Source: Candidatus Competibacteraceae bacterium | Lineage (GTDB): Bacteria; Pseudomonadota; Gammaproteobacteria; Competibacterales; Competibacteraceae | Length of the DNA: 46,471 bases | Direction of reading: 5' to 3' | NCBI GenBank assembly: GCA_007695245.1 | Contig: REEE01000234.1 | Span: 1-46,471 of the forward strand | Shown here: positions 1 through 8,951 of the stretch, in pieces | Layout of the letters: each line of letters begins with the position of its first letter | Position numbering within the stretch: position 1 is the first letter of the stretch | Translations under genes and position numbers: made by a program | The notes under the pieces: generated by a model | What the model was told of the DNA's origin: nothing | What the model saw: only the letters and a program-made list of their open reading frames with translations | The model's database searches: none

Positions 1-764
1 GCGCGATATTCCTCGGGGGTCAGTTCCACCCCAGGGGCCAACGAGTCGGCGGCGCTCTCGTCCGCCAGCAGGGCGCGGCGGGCGCGCTCCCAGCCGACCA
101 GCAGCTCTACCCAGTCGGGCAGGCGCGGTTCCAGGACATCGGCGCGCGCCACCAGGACATCCACGATCTCGCCGGGCATGGCGCGACTGTCGAAAATGAC
201 CTGGAAATTCCGGGCGGCGAGCCAGCTTTTCATCGGTTCGAAGGTGATCACCGCGTCGGCGCGTCCGCTGGCCAGGACGGAGCCGTGCTGCGCCGCCTCC
301 ACGTGGATCAGATGCACATCGTCGCGGGAGAGGTTCCCGGCCCGCAGCAGGCGATCCAGGACCAGGGTTCCCAGGGCGGTCTGTTCCAGGGCGATGGTCT
401 GGCCCTCGAGATCCGCCGGCGCGCGGATGCCCTCCCGCGCCAAGACCGCGTCGGCGCCGTGGGAGACATCCAGCACGGCAATGATTTTCAGTTCCAGACC
501 GGCGTCCGCCAGGCGCAAGACCTCGTCCAGAGTGAGCGCGGCGCCGTCCAAAAGCCCGTTGCGCAGGGCGCGCTGGCTTTCCGTATTGGAGGAGAGTTCC
601 ACCACCCGTACCCTGGTGGGGTCGAACAGGCGGCGCTCCCCGGCCAGCACCAGGGGATCATAGCCTACCCAGGGATTGACCCCCACGCGCAGGGGCGGCT
701 GAGGCGCTTCGGCGCAGCCGGCGAGCAGCCAGAATAGAACGATGAACGTTAACCAGCGGTTCAA
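1..764 (-). CDS. ABC-type substrate-binding lipoprotein (NMT1/SsuA-like), C-terminus beyond window
   Basis: Reads leftward from a TTG start at 764 preceded by a strong GGGAGGGAG ribosome site; no in-frame ATG lies near. The N-terminus is a lipoprotein signal: MNRW, a hydrophobic stretch, then the lipobox LAGC with the lipidated Cys at residue 17. The mature part begins with LRVGVNPWVGYDPL and continues with segments such as DLEGQTIALEQ and ADAVITFEPM, the layout of NMT1/SsuA/TauA-type periplasmic binding proteins that feed ABC importers. The ligand cannot be told from the sequence. About 254 codons are visible and the gene runs off the left edge, so any permease and ATPase partners are not seen. 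The fold is fairly sure, the substrate unknown. Confidence 0.75.
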   Translation of the reverse strand, partial: MNRWLTFIVLFWLLAGCAEAPQPPLRVGVNPWVGYDPLVLAGERRLFDPTRVRVVELSSNTESQRALRNGLLDGAALTLDEVLRLADAGLELKIIAVLDVSHGADAVLAREGIRAPADLEGQTIALEQTALGTLVLDRLLRAGNLSRDDVHLIHVEAAQHGSVLASGRADAVITFEPMKSWLAARNFQVIFDSRAMPGEIVDVLVARADVLEPRLPDWVELLVGWERARRALLADESAADSLAPGVELTPEEYR

Positions 765-827
765 GGTAACTCCCTCCCAACGGATGGGTTTGCCCGCCCA
801 CTGAAATTTGAACCGAGAGAGGTCCTC

Positions 828-1121
828 ATGCAAGTCAGTGTCGCTTATGTCGAGCCGGGGCAACCGCTCTGGCTGAACGTCGAGGTGCCGGAAGGGAGTA
901 CGGTGCAGCAGGCGATCGATCTATCCGGGATTCTGACGCGGTGCCCGCAGGTGAATCTCAAGAAACAGAAGATCGGGATTTACGGCAAGCTCACCAAACT
1001 GACCGCGCCGCTCGAAGCGGGCGATCGGGTGGAAATCTACCGGCCGATCGCCGTCGATCCGAAGAAGATCCCGCAACGGAAGATCGCGGCGCGGGATGAG
1101 GAGGAGGATGATGATGATTGA
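828..1121 (+). CDS. rnfH: RnfH family ubiquitin-like protein
   Basis: A 97-residue protein with the RnfH (UPF0125) pattern: MQVSVAYVEP start, the VPEGSTVQQAI turn, LKKQKIGIYGK, then LEAGDRVEIYRPI, as in beta-grasp ubiquitin-like small proteins. RnfH is named for its place in some rnf clusters but is usually found beside ratA and smpB; neither is visible here. The tail is very acidic (EEEDDDD). A GAGAGG ribosome site precedes the ATG. Divergent from the lipoprotein gene, with about 60 bases between them. The biochemical role is unknown in the family. Confidence 0.9.
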   Translation: MQVSVAYVEPGQPLWLNVEVPEGSTVQQAIDLSGILTRCPQVNLKKQKIGIYGKLTKLTAPLEAGDRVEIYRPIAVDPKKIPQRKIAARDEEEDDDD

Positions 1122-1154
1122 AAGACGGTGCCGAGAGGTTCGCTGTACCTGAAA

Positions 1155-1184
1155 AATCCCTTCCCTGGATTCAGGGAAGGGATT
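1155..1184 (-). terminator. Rho-independent terminator of prpE
   Basis: A perfect 13-bp inverted repeat (AATCCCTTCCCTG, 4-base loop) followed on the minus strand by a short T-run (ATTTTTC). It lies about 80 bases beyond the prpE stop. The right-hand side has no T-run, so it should not act as an efficient terminator for rnfH. Confidence 0.7.
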
Positions 1185-1265
1185 CGTTCGGGCCGGCGAG
1201 CGGATCGAGCCATCACCGCCCGCCGGTTACCCAAAGTAACCCACGGCACGGTGGCTGAATCGCGA

Positions 1266-3158
1266 TCAGTGCCCGCCGATCGCCCGGCGGACTTCCTCCA
1301 GCGAGTTCGGATCGTCCAGCGTGGACAGATCGCCCGGATCGCGGCCTTCGGCCAGCGCCTGGATCGACCGCCGCAACAGCTTGCCGGAGCGAGTCTTCGG
1401 CAAAGAGCTGACGAAGTGGACCCGGTGCGGCTTGGCCACCGCGCCGAGCAACTCCTGCACCTTGGCGATGACTTCTTTCTCCAGCCGCTCGGTGGCACCC
1501 GCCTGGTCGAGTTGGCTCGGGTCCTTCAACCGGCAGAAACCGACCGGCACCTGACCCTTGACTTTATCGGCCACCCCGATCACCGCCACCTCGGCCACGC
1601 CGGAATGATTCTGGATCGCTTCCTCGATCTCGCGGGTGCCCAAACGATGACCCGCGACATTGATCACGTCGTCGGTGCGGCCCAGGATGAAGTAATAGCC
1701 GTCTTCGTCGCAGACCGCCCAGTCCGAGGAGGTGTACAGCAGCTCCTTGAAGCTGGAGAAGTAGCTCTTGACGAAACGCTCGTCGTCGCCCCAGATCGTG
1801 CTCAGGCAACCCGGCGGCAGCGGCGGCTGGACCACCAGCACGCCCTTCTCGCCGCGCGGCACTTCCGCGCCGGTACCCTCGTCGATGACCCGGATGTTGT
1901 AGCCATACACCGGAAAGCCCGGCGAACCGAAGCGGTTCGGCTTGAGATCGACGCCCGGCAGGTAGGACAGCATCGGCCAGCCGGTCTCGGTCTGCCAGTA
2001 ATGGTCGATGACCGGAATCTTCAGCGCGTCGGTGATCCAGCGCGAGGTCGGCTCGTCGAGCGGCTCGCCGGCCAGGAACAGGTAGCGCAGGCAGGACACG
2101 TCGTGCATCGTCATGTACTTCTGGTCCTGACCCTTGAGGACGCGCACCGCCGTCGGCGACGAGAACATCGTCCGCACCTGGTATTCATTGACGATCTTCC
2201 ACCAGATGCCGGGATCCGGCCGGATCGGCAGCCCCTCGTAGAAGATGGTCGGCGAGCCGTTGATCAGCGGCCCGTAGATGATGTAGGAATGCCCCACCAC
2301 CCAACCGATGTCGGAGGTGGCGAACATGGTCTCGCCGGGGTTGATGTGATAGAGGTGCTTCATGGTCGAGGCCAGCGCCACCGCGTAACCGCCGACGTCG
2401 CGCTGCACGCCCTTGGGAATGCCGGTCGTGCCGGAGGTATAGAGAATGTAGCTCGGCTCGTTCGACTCCAGCCAGGTGATCGGAACTTCGGCGTCCAGGT
2501 GCTGGGCGCGCAGCGTCGCATAATCCAGATCGCGACCTTCCACCAGCTTCAGGTCCTGGTCCAGACCCCGGTTGCAGATCACCACGTGTTGCGGCGGGAA
2601 CTTGGCCAGGTTGCAGGATTCATCGACCAGGTGCTTGTAGGGCACCGCCTTGCCGCCGCGCATCCCGGCGTCGGACGTGACCATGACCTTGGGCTTGGCG
2701 TCGTCGATGCGCACCGCCAGGTTGTAGGCGGCGAAACCGCCGAACACCACCGAGTGAACGGCGCCGATCCGGGCGCAGGCCAGCACGGAGAACAGCGCCT
2801 CGGCGATCATCGGCATGTAGATGATGACCCGGTCGCCCTTGCCCACGCCCAGCGATTGCAGCACGGCGGCGAAGCGGTTCACTTCGCGGTGCAGCTCGGC
2901 GTAGGTATAAATGACGGTCTCGTCGGTTTCCGTCGAGATGTAGATCAGCGCCCGCTGGTCGGCGCGGTCGGCCAGATGCCGGTCCACCGCGTTGTAGCAG
3001 AGATTGGTCTCACCGCCCACGAACCACTTGCAAAACGGCGGATTGCTGTAGTCCAGGATCTTCTGCGGGGGCTTGTTCCAGTGAATCAGCTTCGCTTGTT
3101 CGCCCCAGAAACCTTCCGGGTCATTGATGGACCAACTGTGGAACTCTTCAAATTTCAT
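1266..3158 (-). CDS. prpE: Propionyl-CoA synthetase (acyl-CoA synthetase family)
   Basis: A 630-residue AMP-forming acyl-CoA synthetase that activates a short-chain acid, by similarity propionate, to its CoA thioester in the cytosol. The phosphate loop YTSGTTGIPKGVQRD at about residues 240-254 has the PrpE-type QRD extension. The N-terminal ACAS domain shows the FWGEQAKLIHWNKP and WFVGGETNLCYNAVDRH motifs. The C-terminal LPKTRSGKLLRR carries the catalytic, acetylatable lysine (about K593). Length matches PrpE (about 630) rather than Acs (about 650). It stands alone, without prpBCD, so a role in general propionate or acetate scavenging is inferred. The minus-strand terminator of mdh sits just upstream, so it has its own promoter. 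Propionate versus acetate preference cannot be proven from sequence. Confidence 0.88.
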   Translation of the reverse strand: MKFEEFHSWSINDPEGFWGEQAKLIHWNKPPQKILDYSNPPFCKWFVGGETNLCYNAVDRHLADRADQRALIYISTETDETVIYTYAELHREVNRFAAVLQSLGVGKGDRVIIYMPMIAEALFSVLACARIGAVHSVVFGGFAAYNLAVRIDDAKPKVMVTSDAGMRGGKAVPYKHLVDESCNLAKFPPQHVVICNRGLDQDLKLVEGRDLDYATLRAQHLDAEVPITWLESNEPSYILYTSGTTGIPKGVQRDVGGYAVALASTMKHLYHINPGETMFATSDIGWVVGHSYIIYGPLINGSPTIFYEGLPIRPDPGIWWKIVNEYQVRTMFSSPTAVRVLKGQDQKYMTMHDVSCLRYLFLAGEPLDEPTSRWITDALKIPVIDHYWQTETGWPMLSYLPGVDLKPNRFGSPGFPVYGYNIRVIDEGTGAEVPRGEKGVLVVQPPLPPGCLSTIWGDDERFVKSYFSSFKELLYTSSDWAVCDEDGYYFILGRTDDVINVAGHRLGTREIEEAIQNHSGVAEVAVIGVADKVKGQVPVGFCRLKDPSQLDQAGATERLEKEVIAKVQELLGAVAKPHRVHFVSSLPKTRSGKLLRRSIQALAEGRDPGDLSTLDDPNSLEEVRRAIGGH

Positions 3159-3232
3159 GCGGGAATGTCCTCCACTCCAGTGGCTTGGAATCGCGGCTTT
3201 GGATTTGCCGCGTTAAAGTGTAGTCGCTCGGG

Positions 3233-3284
3233 AAAAAAATTCCCGCCCGCGCCGCCCCGTGGGGAATGGGGCGGCGCGGGCGGG
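3233..3284 (-). terminator. Strong Rho-independent terminator of mdh
   Basis: A perfect 17-bp GC-only inverted repeat, left arm 3242-3258 and right arm 3268-3284 with a 9-base loop, followed on the minus strand by AATTTTTTT. It lies 40 bases past the mdh stop and separates mdh from prpE, which begins about 75 bases further on. Confidence 0.9.
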
Positions 3285-3324
3285 GCGGTCAAACGTGGTG
3301 GGCGTACCGCTGCCGGACGGCGGG

Positions 3325-4308
3325 TCAACCCTTCAGCAGATCCTCAATGCTGGCGCGTTCCTCGCGCAGCTCCTGATCGGTGGCCAGCATCTTCTCGCGG
3401 CTGAAGTCGCTAATTTCCAGACCCTGCACGATTTCGTAGTCGCCGTTCTTGCAGACGCAGGGATAGGAGTAGATCACCCCATCGCCGATGCCGTAGGAGC
3501 CGTCGGCGGGCACCGCCATGCTGACCCAGTCGCCCTCGGGGGTGCCCAGGGTCCAGTCGCGCATGTGGTCGATGGCGGCGGAGGCGGCGGAGGCGGCGGA
3601 CGACGCGCCGCGGGCCTTGATGATCGCCGCGCCGCGCTGTTGCACGGTGGGGATGAAGGTGTCGCGATACCAGCGCTCGGCCACCAGCCCGGTCGCCGCC
3701 TGGCCCTTGACCGTGCATTGGCTGATGTCGGGATACTGAGTCGCGGAGTGGTTGCCCCAGATGGTCATCTTTTTGATGTCGGTGACGTGAGCGCCGGTCT
3801 CCTCGGCCAGTTGGCTCAGAGCGCGGTTGTGGTCCAGCCGGGTCATGGCGTGGAACTGGCGCGGATTCAGGTCGGGCGCGTTGCTGGCGGCGATCAACGA
3901 GTTGGTGTTGGCCGGGTTGCCGACCACCAGCACCTTGACGTCGCGGGCGGCATGGTCGTTCAACGCCTTGCCTTGCGGTCCGAAGATGGCGCCGTTGGCG
4001 GTCAGCAGATCCTTGCGCTCCATGCCGGGGCCGCGCGGCCGGGCGCCGACCAGCATGGCGTAGTTGGCGTGCTTGAACGCGGTCTCCAGGTTGTCGGTGG
4101 CGACCACGCCGGCCAGCAGCGGGAAGGCGCAATCGTTCAGCTCCATCACCACGCCCTGCAGCGCTTGCAGCGCCGGGGTGATTTCCAACAACTGCAGGGT
4201 CACCGGCTGATCGGGACCCAACATGCTACCGGAGGCAATGCGAAACGCCATGGCGTAGCCGATGTTACCGGCGGCCCCAGTGATAACGACACGGACGGGT
4301 TGTTTCAT
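3325..4308 (-). CDS. mdh: Malate dehydrogenase
   Basis: NAD-dependent malate dehydrogenase of the TCA cycle, 327 residues. This is the longer cytosolic-type subgroup, not the 312-residue E. coli type. Visible are the Rossmann loop GAAGNIG (11-17), the mobile loop with substrate arginines in [13 protein letters not shown] (about 88-100), NPANTN (131-136), RLDHNRA with the Asp of the proton relay (about 159), and [11 protein letters not shown] with the catalytic His (about 187). The stretch [17 protein letters not shown] is alanine/serine rich but close to the usual family sequence. The ATG has an excellent AAAGGAG site 7-8 bases upstream. It is transcribed alone and ends at the strong hairpin terminator. 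Confidence 0.95.
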   Translation of the reverse strand: MKQPVRVVITGAAGNIGYAMAFRIASGSMLGPDQPVTLQLLEITPALQALQGVVMELNDCAFPLLAGVVATDNLETAFKHANYAMLVGARPRGPGMERKDLLTANGAIFGPQGKALNDHAARDVKVLVVGNPANTNSLIAASNAPDLNPRQFHAMTRLDHNRALSQLAEETGAHVTDIKKMTIWGNHSATQYPDISQCTVKGQAATGLVAERWYRDTFIPTVQQRGAAIIKARGASSAASAASAAIDHMRDWTLGTPEGDWVSMAVPADGSYGIGDGVIYSYPCVCKNGDYEIVQGLEISDFSREKMLATDQELREERASIEDLLKG

Positions 4309-4644
4309 GGGTGTGCTCCTTTGGGTTGGTGATGATGCAATTGGGCTGAGAAGGCTCCAGACCCAAGCCGGCGGTGCGTTCCCAGATGATGGAATGTTCG
4401 AAACCGCAGCGATATGTTCTTGATCGATTTGCTTTATCTCATGGGACGCTCCATCTAAAATGGCGGCGTCCGCATCGGCTACATCAAATATAGCCTAGAT
4501 TGTTATGTTTTGAAACGAATGCCGGCGGCTCCTCGCCCGGCTTTTACCACCACGCGTTTCCCACCTTTTCCGCTGGCAAGAGCAGGGGTCAGGGTGAGAG
4601 CGCAAGAAGGATTGAAAGGGTCGACCGCGTCATGTTTTGCGATC
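4309..4644. other. Intergenic region between divergent mdh and waaA
   Basis: A 336-base gap without a convincing gene. It must hold the promoters of both divergent genes. The left part is AT-rich. Around 4583-4598 it contains the string CAGGGGTCAGGGTGAG, resembling one arm of the palindromic repeat found inside ureC (42711-42733), but the partner arm is decayed. An open frame running through here in phase with waaA is taken as non-coding because homology starts only at 4645. Confidence 0.5.
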
Positions 4645-5928
4645 ATGCGTCTGATTTATAATGGCATTTTGTGCTTGATCCTGCCCTTGGCGCTGCTGCG
4701 ACTGTACTGGCGCGGCCGCCGCGACCCAGGGCATCGCCAGCGCTGGCGCGAACGGCTGGGCTGGATTCCACCGCTGCCCGAGCCAGGCTGCTTGTGGGTT
4801 CACGCGGTGTCGGTGGGAGAAACCCGCGCCGCCCTGCCGTTGGTTCGCGCCCTGCGGGAGCGCTACCCCGAGATGCCGCTGCTGGTGACGACGACCACCC
4901 TGACCGGTTCCCGGCAGGTGCGGGAGGCGCTGGGTGCCGCCGTGCATCACGTTTACGCCCCCTACGATCTCCCCGGCGCGACGGCGCGGTTTCTGCGCGC
5001 CGCCCGACCCCGGATCGCGGTCATCATGGAAACCGAGTTGTGGCCGAATCTGTTGCGGCACTGCGCGGCGGCCGGCATCCCGGTCGTCATCGCCAACGCC
5101 CGCCTGTCGGAACGCTCGGCGCGCGGCTATGCCCGGATTCGCCGGCTGACGGCCGCCATGCTGCGGGATGTGACCCTGATCGCGGCGCAGGCCGAGGCGG
5201 ACGCCGAACGGTTCCGCGCGCTCGGCGCGCCCCGGGTCGAGGTGGTGGGCAATCTCAAGTACGATCTACAACTGCCTGAGGATCTGCCGGAACAGGGCTT
5301 GCGCCTGCGGGAACGGCTGGGCGCGCGCCGACCCGTGTGGATCGCCGCCAGCACGCACGCCGGCGAGGATGAAGTGATGCTGGACACCTTCGCGCTCCTG
5401 CGTCCGCGCTGGCCGGAGCTGCTGCTGCTGCTGGCGCCGCGCCATCCGGAACGCTTCGATGGGGTGGCGGCCTTGTGCCAGCAGCGCGGCTTGCCGGTGA
5501 TCCGGCGCAGCGCGGAACAACCCTGTCCGCCGGAAACCGCCGTGTTGGTCGGCGACAGCATGGGGGAATTGCTCCAGTTCTACGCCGCCGCCGATCTGGC
5601 GTTCGTCGGCGGCAGTCTGGTGGCCACCGGCGGCCATAACGTGCTGGAGCCGGCCCTGCTGGGACTGCCGGTGCTGTTCGGCCCGCACATGTTCAATTTC
5701 ACCGAGGCGGGCCAGCGGTTGCTGGAGGCGGAGGCCGCCTGGCAAGTGACCGATGCGGCGACCCTGGCGACCGCCGTGGATCGGCTGTTGGCCGATCCCG
5801 AACGCCGTCGCGCCGCGGGCGAACGGGGCCGGGCGGTGGTGGAGCGGCATCGCGGCGCGCTGGCGGCGTTGTTGGCGAGTGTTGCGGCGTTGCTTGCGAC
5901 GCCGCGCCGGTTGGGTCGGCGTGGATGA
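4645..5928 (+). CDS. waaA: 3-deoxy-D-manno-octulosonic acid (Kdo) transferase
   Basis: Glycosyltransferase family 30 enzyme that adds Kdo from CMP-Kdo to lipid IVA at the inner face of the cytoplasmic membrane, 427 residues. Residues 1-20 (MRLIYNGILCLILPLALL) form the membrane anchor. Next come WVHAVSVGETRAA with the catalytic Glu (about residue 59), IMETELWPN (about 127-135), VGNLKYD (about 201-207), and the C-terminal donor half with LVGDSMGEL, FVGGSLVATGGHNVLEPA and GPHMFNF. The start at 4645 is chosen because the family begins with this anchor, although the frame stays open upstream to 4510. No strong ribosome site is visible. The gene shows that the organism makes lipopolysaccharide. Confidence 0.95.
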   Translation: MRLIYNGILCLILPLALLRLYWRGRRDPGHRQRWRERLGWIPPLPEPGCLWVHAVSVGETRAALPLVRALRERYPEMPLLVTTTTLTGSRQVREALGAAVHHVYAPYDLPGATARFLRAARPRIAVIMETELWPNLLRHCAAAGIPVVIANARLSERSARGYARIRRLTAAMLRDVTLIAAQAEADAERFRALGAPRVEVVGNLKYDLQLPEDLPEQGLRLRERLGARRPVWIAASTHAGEDEVMLDTFALLRPRWPELLLLLAPRHPERFDGVAALCQQRGLPVIRRSAEQPCPPETAVLVGDSMGELLQFYAAADLAFVGGSLVATGGHNVLEPALLGLPVLFGPHMFNFTEAGQRLLEAEAAWQVTDAATLATAVDRLLADPERRRAAGERGRAVVERHRGALAALLASVAALLATPRRLGRRG

Positions 5929-6004
5929 CTTCCCCACCGCCATGAACTATCATGAGCGGCGTCGCCCGCTTCCAGGCGTCGCCGTTGCAACAAGCGATTT
6001 CCAT

Positions 6005-6119
6005 GGTGGCCCGTACCGGTCCCCCCGCGACGACAAGCTGTGAACCCCGTCAGGCCCGGAAGGGAGCAGCGGCAGCAGTGGCCTCGGGCGCCGGGGTCAG
6101 GCCGGTAGGGGTCGCCACC
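6005..6119 (+). ncRNA. ffs: 4.5S signal recognition particle RNA
   Basis: The highly conserved tip of bacterial SRP RNA is present: GTGAACCCCGTCAGGCCCGG continuing AAGGGAGCAGC, at about 6040-6070, the GNRA-type tetraloop and asymmetric loop bound by Ffh. The flanks pair into the long rod: GGTGGC...CCGTACCGG near 6005-6019 against CCGGTAGGGG..GCCACC near 6102-6119. Ends are estimated from this pairing; the length of about 115 nt suits the short gammaproteobacterial form. A further 8-bp inverted repeat (GTGAAAGG, 6140-6162) lies downstream without a T-run. The gene sits just before dnaX. Confidence 0.9.
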
Positions 6120-6177
6120 CTTCACGTCGCAGGTCAAAGGTGAAAGGCGCGATCCCTTTCACGCCGCCGAGGGGTCT

Positions 6178-7788
6178 ATGAGCTATCAGGTATTGGCCCG
6201 TAAATGGCGGCCCCGCACCTTTCACGAACTGGTCGGCCAAGAGCATGTGGTCCGCGCGCTGACCAACGCCCTCGACCAGCAACGCCTGCATCACGCCTTC
6301 CTGTTCACCGGCACCCGCGGGGTGGGTAAGACCACCATCGCCCGGATTTTCGCCAAGTCGCTGAATTGCGAGGTTGGCGTGTCCTCGAACCCGTGCGGCC
6401 AGTGTTCCGCCTGCCTGGAGATCGACGCCGGTCGGTTCGTGGATCTGATCGAAGTGGACGCCGCCTCCCGCACCAAGGTCGAAGACACCCGCGACCTGAT
6501 GGATAACGTGCAGTACGCACCGAGTCGGGGCCGCTTCAAGGTGTACCTGATCGACGAAGTTCACATGCTCTCCACCCACAGTTTCAATGCGCTGCTGAAA
6601 ACCCTGGAAGAGCCGCCGCCGCACGTCAAATTTCTGCTGGCCACCACCGATCCCCAGAAACTGCCGGTCACCGTCCTGTCGCGCTGCCTGCAATTCAACC
6701 TCAAGCGCTTGCCGGCGGCGTCGATCGCCCGGTATCTCGACCAGGTGCTGGAACAGGAGAGCATTCCCCACGAGGAAGAAGCGCTACGACTGCTCGCCCG
6801 GGCCGGTGACGGCAGCATGCGCGATGCGCTGAGTCTGCTGGATCAGGCCATCGCCTTCGGCGGCGGTCGGGTCGAAAAGGCGGCGGTCGGGGCCATGCTC
6901 GGCAGCATCGACCGGCGCTGGGTGGTGGAGTTGTTGGAGGCGCTGGCCGCCGGCGACGCGCCGGCGCTGCTGCGCCGGGTGGCGGAACTGGATGACAGCG
7001 CGCCCGATTACGCGGCGGTGCTGGCCGAACTGCTGTCGCTGTTGCAGCGGGTGGCGCTGGCGCAGGTCGCGCCCGAGGCGCTGCCGGATGACGACTGGGC
7101 CGAGGCCGAGGCCGGGGACGCGCGACGCCTGGCCGGGGTGCTGGCGCCGGAAGACGTGCAATTGTTTTATCAGATCGCCCTGCTGGGACGGCGCGACCTG
7201 CCGCTGATGCCCGAGCCGCGGGGAGGGTTCGAGATGGTGTTGCTGCGGATGCTGTGTTTTCGGCCGGCGACCTCGGAAGCGTCCGCGCCCGCGTTAACGC
7301 AGGGGCCGACGCGCGGTCCCGCTCGCGCCCCCGCGCCAGCGGTGAATCCAGCGGCGCGGACTCCATCCACGCCGCCACCGGTCGCACCGGTTCCGGATTC
7401 GTCCGCTTCGGAGTGGGGTAGCCTGGTCCAGCAACTGAACTTGACCGGCATCGCCCGGCAGGTGGCGCTCCATTGCGCGCTGGTGGAGCGCCAGGACCGC
7501 TGTTTTCGGTTGCTGCTGGAACCTGGCCACGCGCAACTGTTCAACAAAGCCATTGAGGAGCGGCTGAAAACCGCTCTGGAACAACATCTGGGTTCCCCGG
7601 TCGACCTGCGGGTGCAAGTGGGCGACGCGGCTTTGGCGACTCCGGCCCGCCAGCAGGCGGAACGCCAGGCCGAGCGCCAGCTAGCCGCCGCCGACCGGAT
7701 TGCCGAGGACCCGCATATTCAGGACCTGCAGGAACGGTTCGACGCGCGGATCGCGACGATCCAGCCGCTCGATGAAACCGACGACTAG
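6178..7788 (+). CDS. dnaX: DNA polymerase III tau/gamma subunit
   Basis: Clamp-loader ATPase of the replicative polymerase, 536 residues. The N-terminal AAA+ domain has Walker A GTRGVGKTT (45-53), a zinc module with Cys 64, 73, 76 and 79, the Walker B variant LIDEVHM (about 124-130) and the arginine-finger motif SRC (about 168-170). A proline/alanine linker (about 370-405) leads to a shortened C-terminal tau region (about 410-536), smaller than the 643-residue E. coli tau. No A-rich slippery run of the E. coli type was seen, so separate production of gamma by frameshifting is not supported here. It heads the classic dnaX-ybaB-recR operon. Confidence 0.96.
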   Translation: MSYQVLARKWRPRTFHELVGQEHVVRALTNALDQQRLHHAFLFTGTRGVGKTTIARIFAKSLNCEVGVSSNPCGQCSACLEIDAGRFVDLIEVDAASRTKVEDTRDLMDNVQYAPSRGRFKVYLIDEVHMLSTHSFNALLKTLEEPPPHVKFLLATTDPQKLPVTVLSRCLQFNLKRLPAASIARYLDQVLEQESIPHEEEALRLLARAGDGSMRDALSLLDQAIAFGGGRVEKAAVGAMLGSIDRRWVVELLEALAAGDAPALLRRVAELDDSAPDYAAVLAELLSLLQRVALAQVAPEALPDDDWAEAEAGDARRLAGVLAPEDVQLFYQIALLGRRDLPLMPEPRGGFEMVLLRMLCFRPATSEASAPALTQGPTRGPARAPAPAVNPAARTPSTPPPVAPVPDSSASEWGSLVQQLNLTGIARQVALHCALVERQDRCFRLLLEPGHAQLFNKAIEERLKTALEQHLGSPVDLRVQVGDAALATPARQQAERQAERQLAAADRIAEDPHIQDLQERFDARIATIQPLDETDD

Positions 7789-7860
7789 CGGTTCGCGCTC
7801 CGCATTCACTGGCGGATGCCGGAGGTCGAAAGCAAGATTTTTCATGATGGAGGAAAAGCG

Positions 7861-8196
7861 ATGAAAGGCGGTTTGGGCAATATGATGAAGCAGGCGCAGA
7901 AGATGCAGGAAAACCTGCAAAAGGCGCAGGCGGAAATCGCGATCCTGGAGATCACCGGCGAGTCCGGCGGTGGCCTGGTCAGCGTGGTGATCACCGGGCG
8001 CCATGAGGCGCGGCGCGTGCGGATTGATGACAGCCTGTTGGGCGATGACAAGGATATGTTGGAAGATCTGGTCGCGGCGGCGTTCAACGATGCCGTCCAG
8101 AAGCTCGAACGGACCGTGCAGGAAAAAATGGGTGGGCTGACCGCTGGCATGGGCCTGCCGCCGGGGATGCTGGGCGATTTCAAGATGCCGTTCTGA
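7861..8196 (+). CDS. ybaB: YbaB/EbfC nucleoid-associated protein
   Basis: A 111-residue DNA-binding dimer of the YbaB/EbfC family. [19 protein letters not shown] begins the first helix; the central beta part contains [24 protein letters not shown]; the glycine/methionine-rich tail is [14 protein letters not shown]. The start at 7861 follows a clear GGAGGA site 7 bases upstream; a longer frame from 7816 lacks homology. It lies between dnaX and recR as in most bacteria and probably shares their transcript. Confidence 0.95.
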   Translation: MKGGLGNMMKQAQKMQENLQKAQAEIAILEITGESGGGLVSVVITGRHEARRVRIDDSLLGDDKDMLEDLVAAAFNDAVQKLERTVQEKMGGLTAGMGLPPGMLGDFKMPF

Positions 8197-8205
8197 CCGG
8201 CGGCC

Positions 8206-8805
8206 ATGGCCGCCTCGCCCCTGCTGAACCAGTTGATGGCGGCCTTGCGCTGCCTGCCGGGCGTGGGACCGAAATCCGCGCAGCGCATGGCCCTGCACCT
8301 GTTGGAGCGGGATCGGGACGGTGCGGGGCGGCTGGTCGAGACCCTGCGGGCGGCGCTGGAAGGCATCGGCCACTGCCGGCAGTGCCGCGATTTGAGCGAA
8401 ACCGAAATTTGCGCGTTCTGCGCCAACCCGCGCCGCGACCGAACCTCGTTATGCGTGCTCGAAACTCCGGCCGACGTGCTGGCGGTCGAGCAGTCCACCG
8501 GTTTTCAGGGCCTGTACTTCGTCTTGATGGGTCACCTGTCGCCGTTGGACGGCATCGGTCCGGCGGAACTGGGGCTGGAAACCCTGGAGGCGCGGCTGGA
8601 CGGCGGGGAAGTGCGCGAGATCATTCTGGCCACCAATCCCACCGTGGAAGGCGAGGCGACGGCCTACTACATCGCCGAACTGGCCCGCGAGCGCGGCATC
8701 CGCGCCACCCGCATCGCCCACGGCGTGCCACTGGGCGGGGAACTGGAATACGTGGATAGCGGCACGCTGGCGCACGCTTTCGCCGGGCGCCGGGAGGTGT
8801 CGTGA
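8206..8805 (+). CDS. recR: Recombination mediator protein RecR
   Basis: A 199-residue partner of RecF/RecO that loads RecA at gaps coated by SSB. It shows the N-terminal helix-hairpin-helix ([16 protein letters not shown], 14-29), the four-cysteine zinc motif C57-x2-C60 and C69-x2-C72, and the Toprim domain (about 80-175) with [14 protein letters not shown] and [17 protein letters not shown]. Only 9 bases separate it from ybaB. It is the last conserved gene before the accessory patch that begins at about 8806. Confidence 0.96.
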   Translation: MAASPLLNQLMAALRCLPGVGPKSAQRMALHLLERDRDGAGRLVETLRAALEGIGHCRQCRDLSETEICAFCANPRRDRTSLCVLETPADVLAVEQSTGFQGLYFVLMGHLSPLDGIGPAELGLETLEARLDGGEVREIILATNPTVEGEATAYYIAELARERGIRATRIAHGVPLGGELEYVDSGTLAHAFAGRREVS

Positions 8806-8892
8806 AGATCGTCTGAATTATTGCAGTCATTTCCAGTGTCTTTCTCCACAGAACCCCCAATCTCCACAAGCACCCTCGAAGAACTAGAAGAT

Positions 8893-8922
8893 ATCTTTAT
8901 AAATCAATGGTTATTGTATGAT
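8893..8922 (+). promoter_or_regulatory. Possible promoter of tcmP
   Basis: The AT-rich gap 8806-8951 contrasts with GC-rich recR. It contains TATGAT (8917-8922) as a candidate -10 element, with only a weak -35 match (TCTTTA/TTTATA) 15-17 bases upstream. The ribosome site of tcmP (GGGAGAAAAAGGA) follows. Weak evidence. Confidence 0.25.
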
Positions 8923-8951
8923 TACGGGTCACTAAAAGGGAGAAAAAGGAA

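Noticed and set aside
1128-3404. A 758-codon open frame antisense to prpE
   Set aside because: It lies opposite a gene with complete family motifs; long antisense frames are expected in GC-rich DNA. The same applies to long frames opposite uvrC, lon, druE and rhlE.
3571-3606. GGC-rich repeats in mdh coding [11 protein letters not shown], suspected as an insertion
   Set aside because: Malate dehydrogenases of this subgroup normally read close to [16 protein letters not shown] here, so the repeat is family-typical.
6178-7788. Programmed frameshift in dnaX producing gamma
   Set aside because: No A-rich slippery run like that of E. coli was found in the coding sequence.
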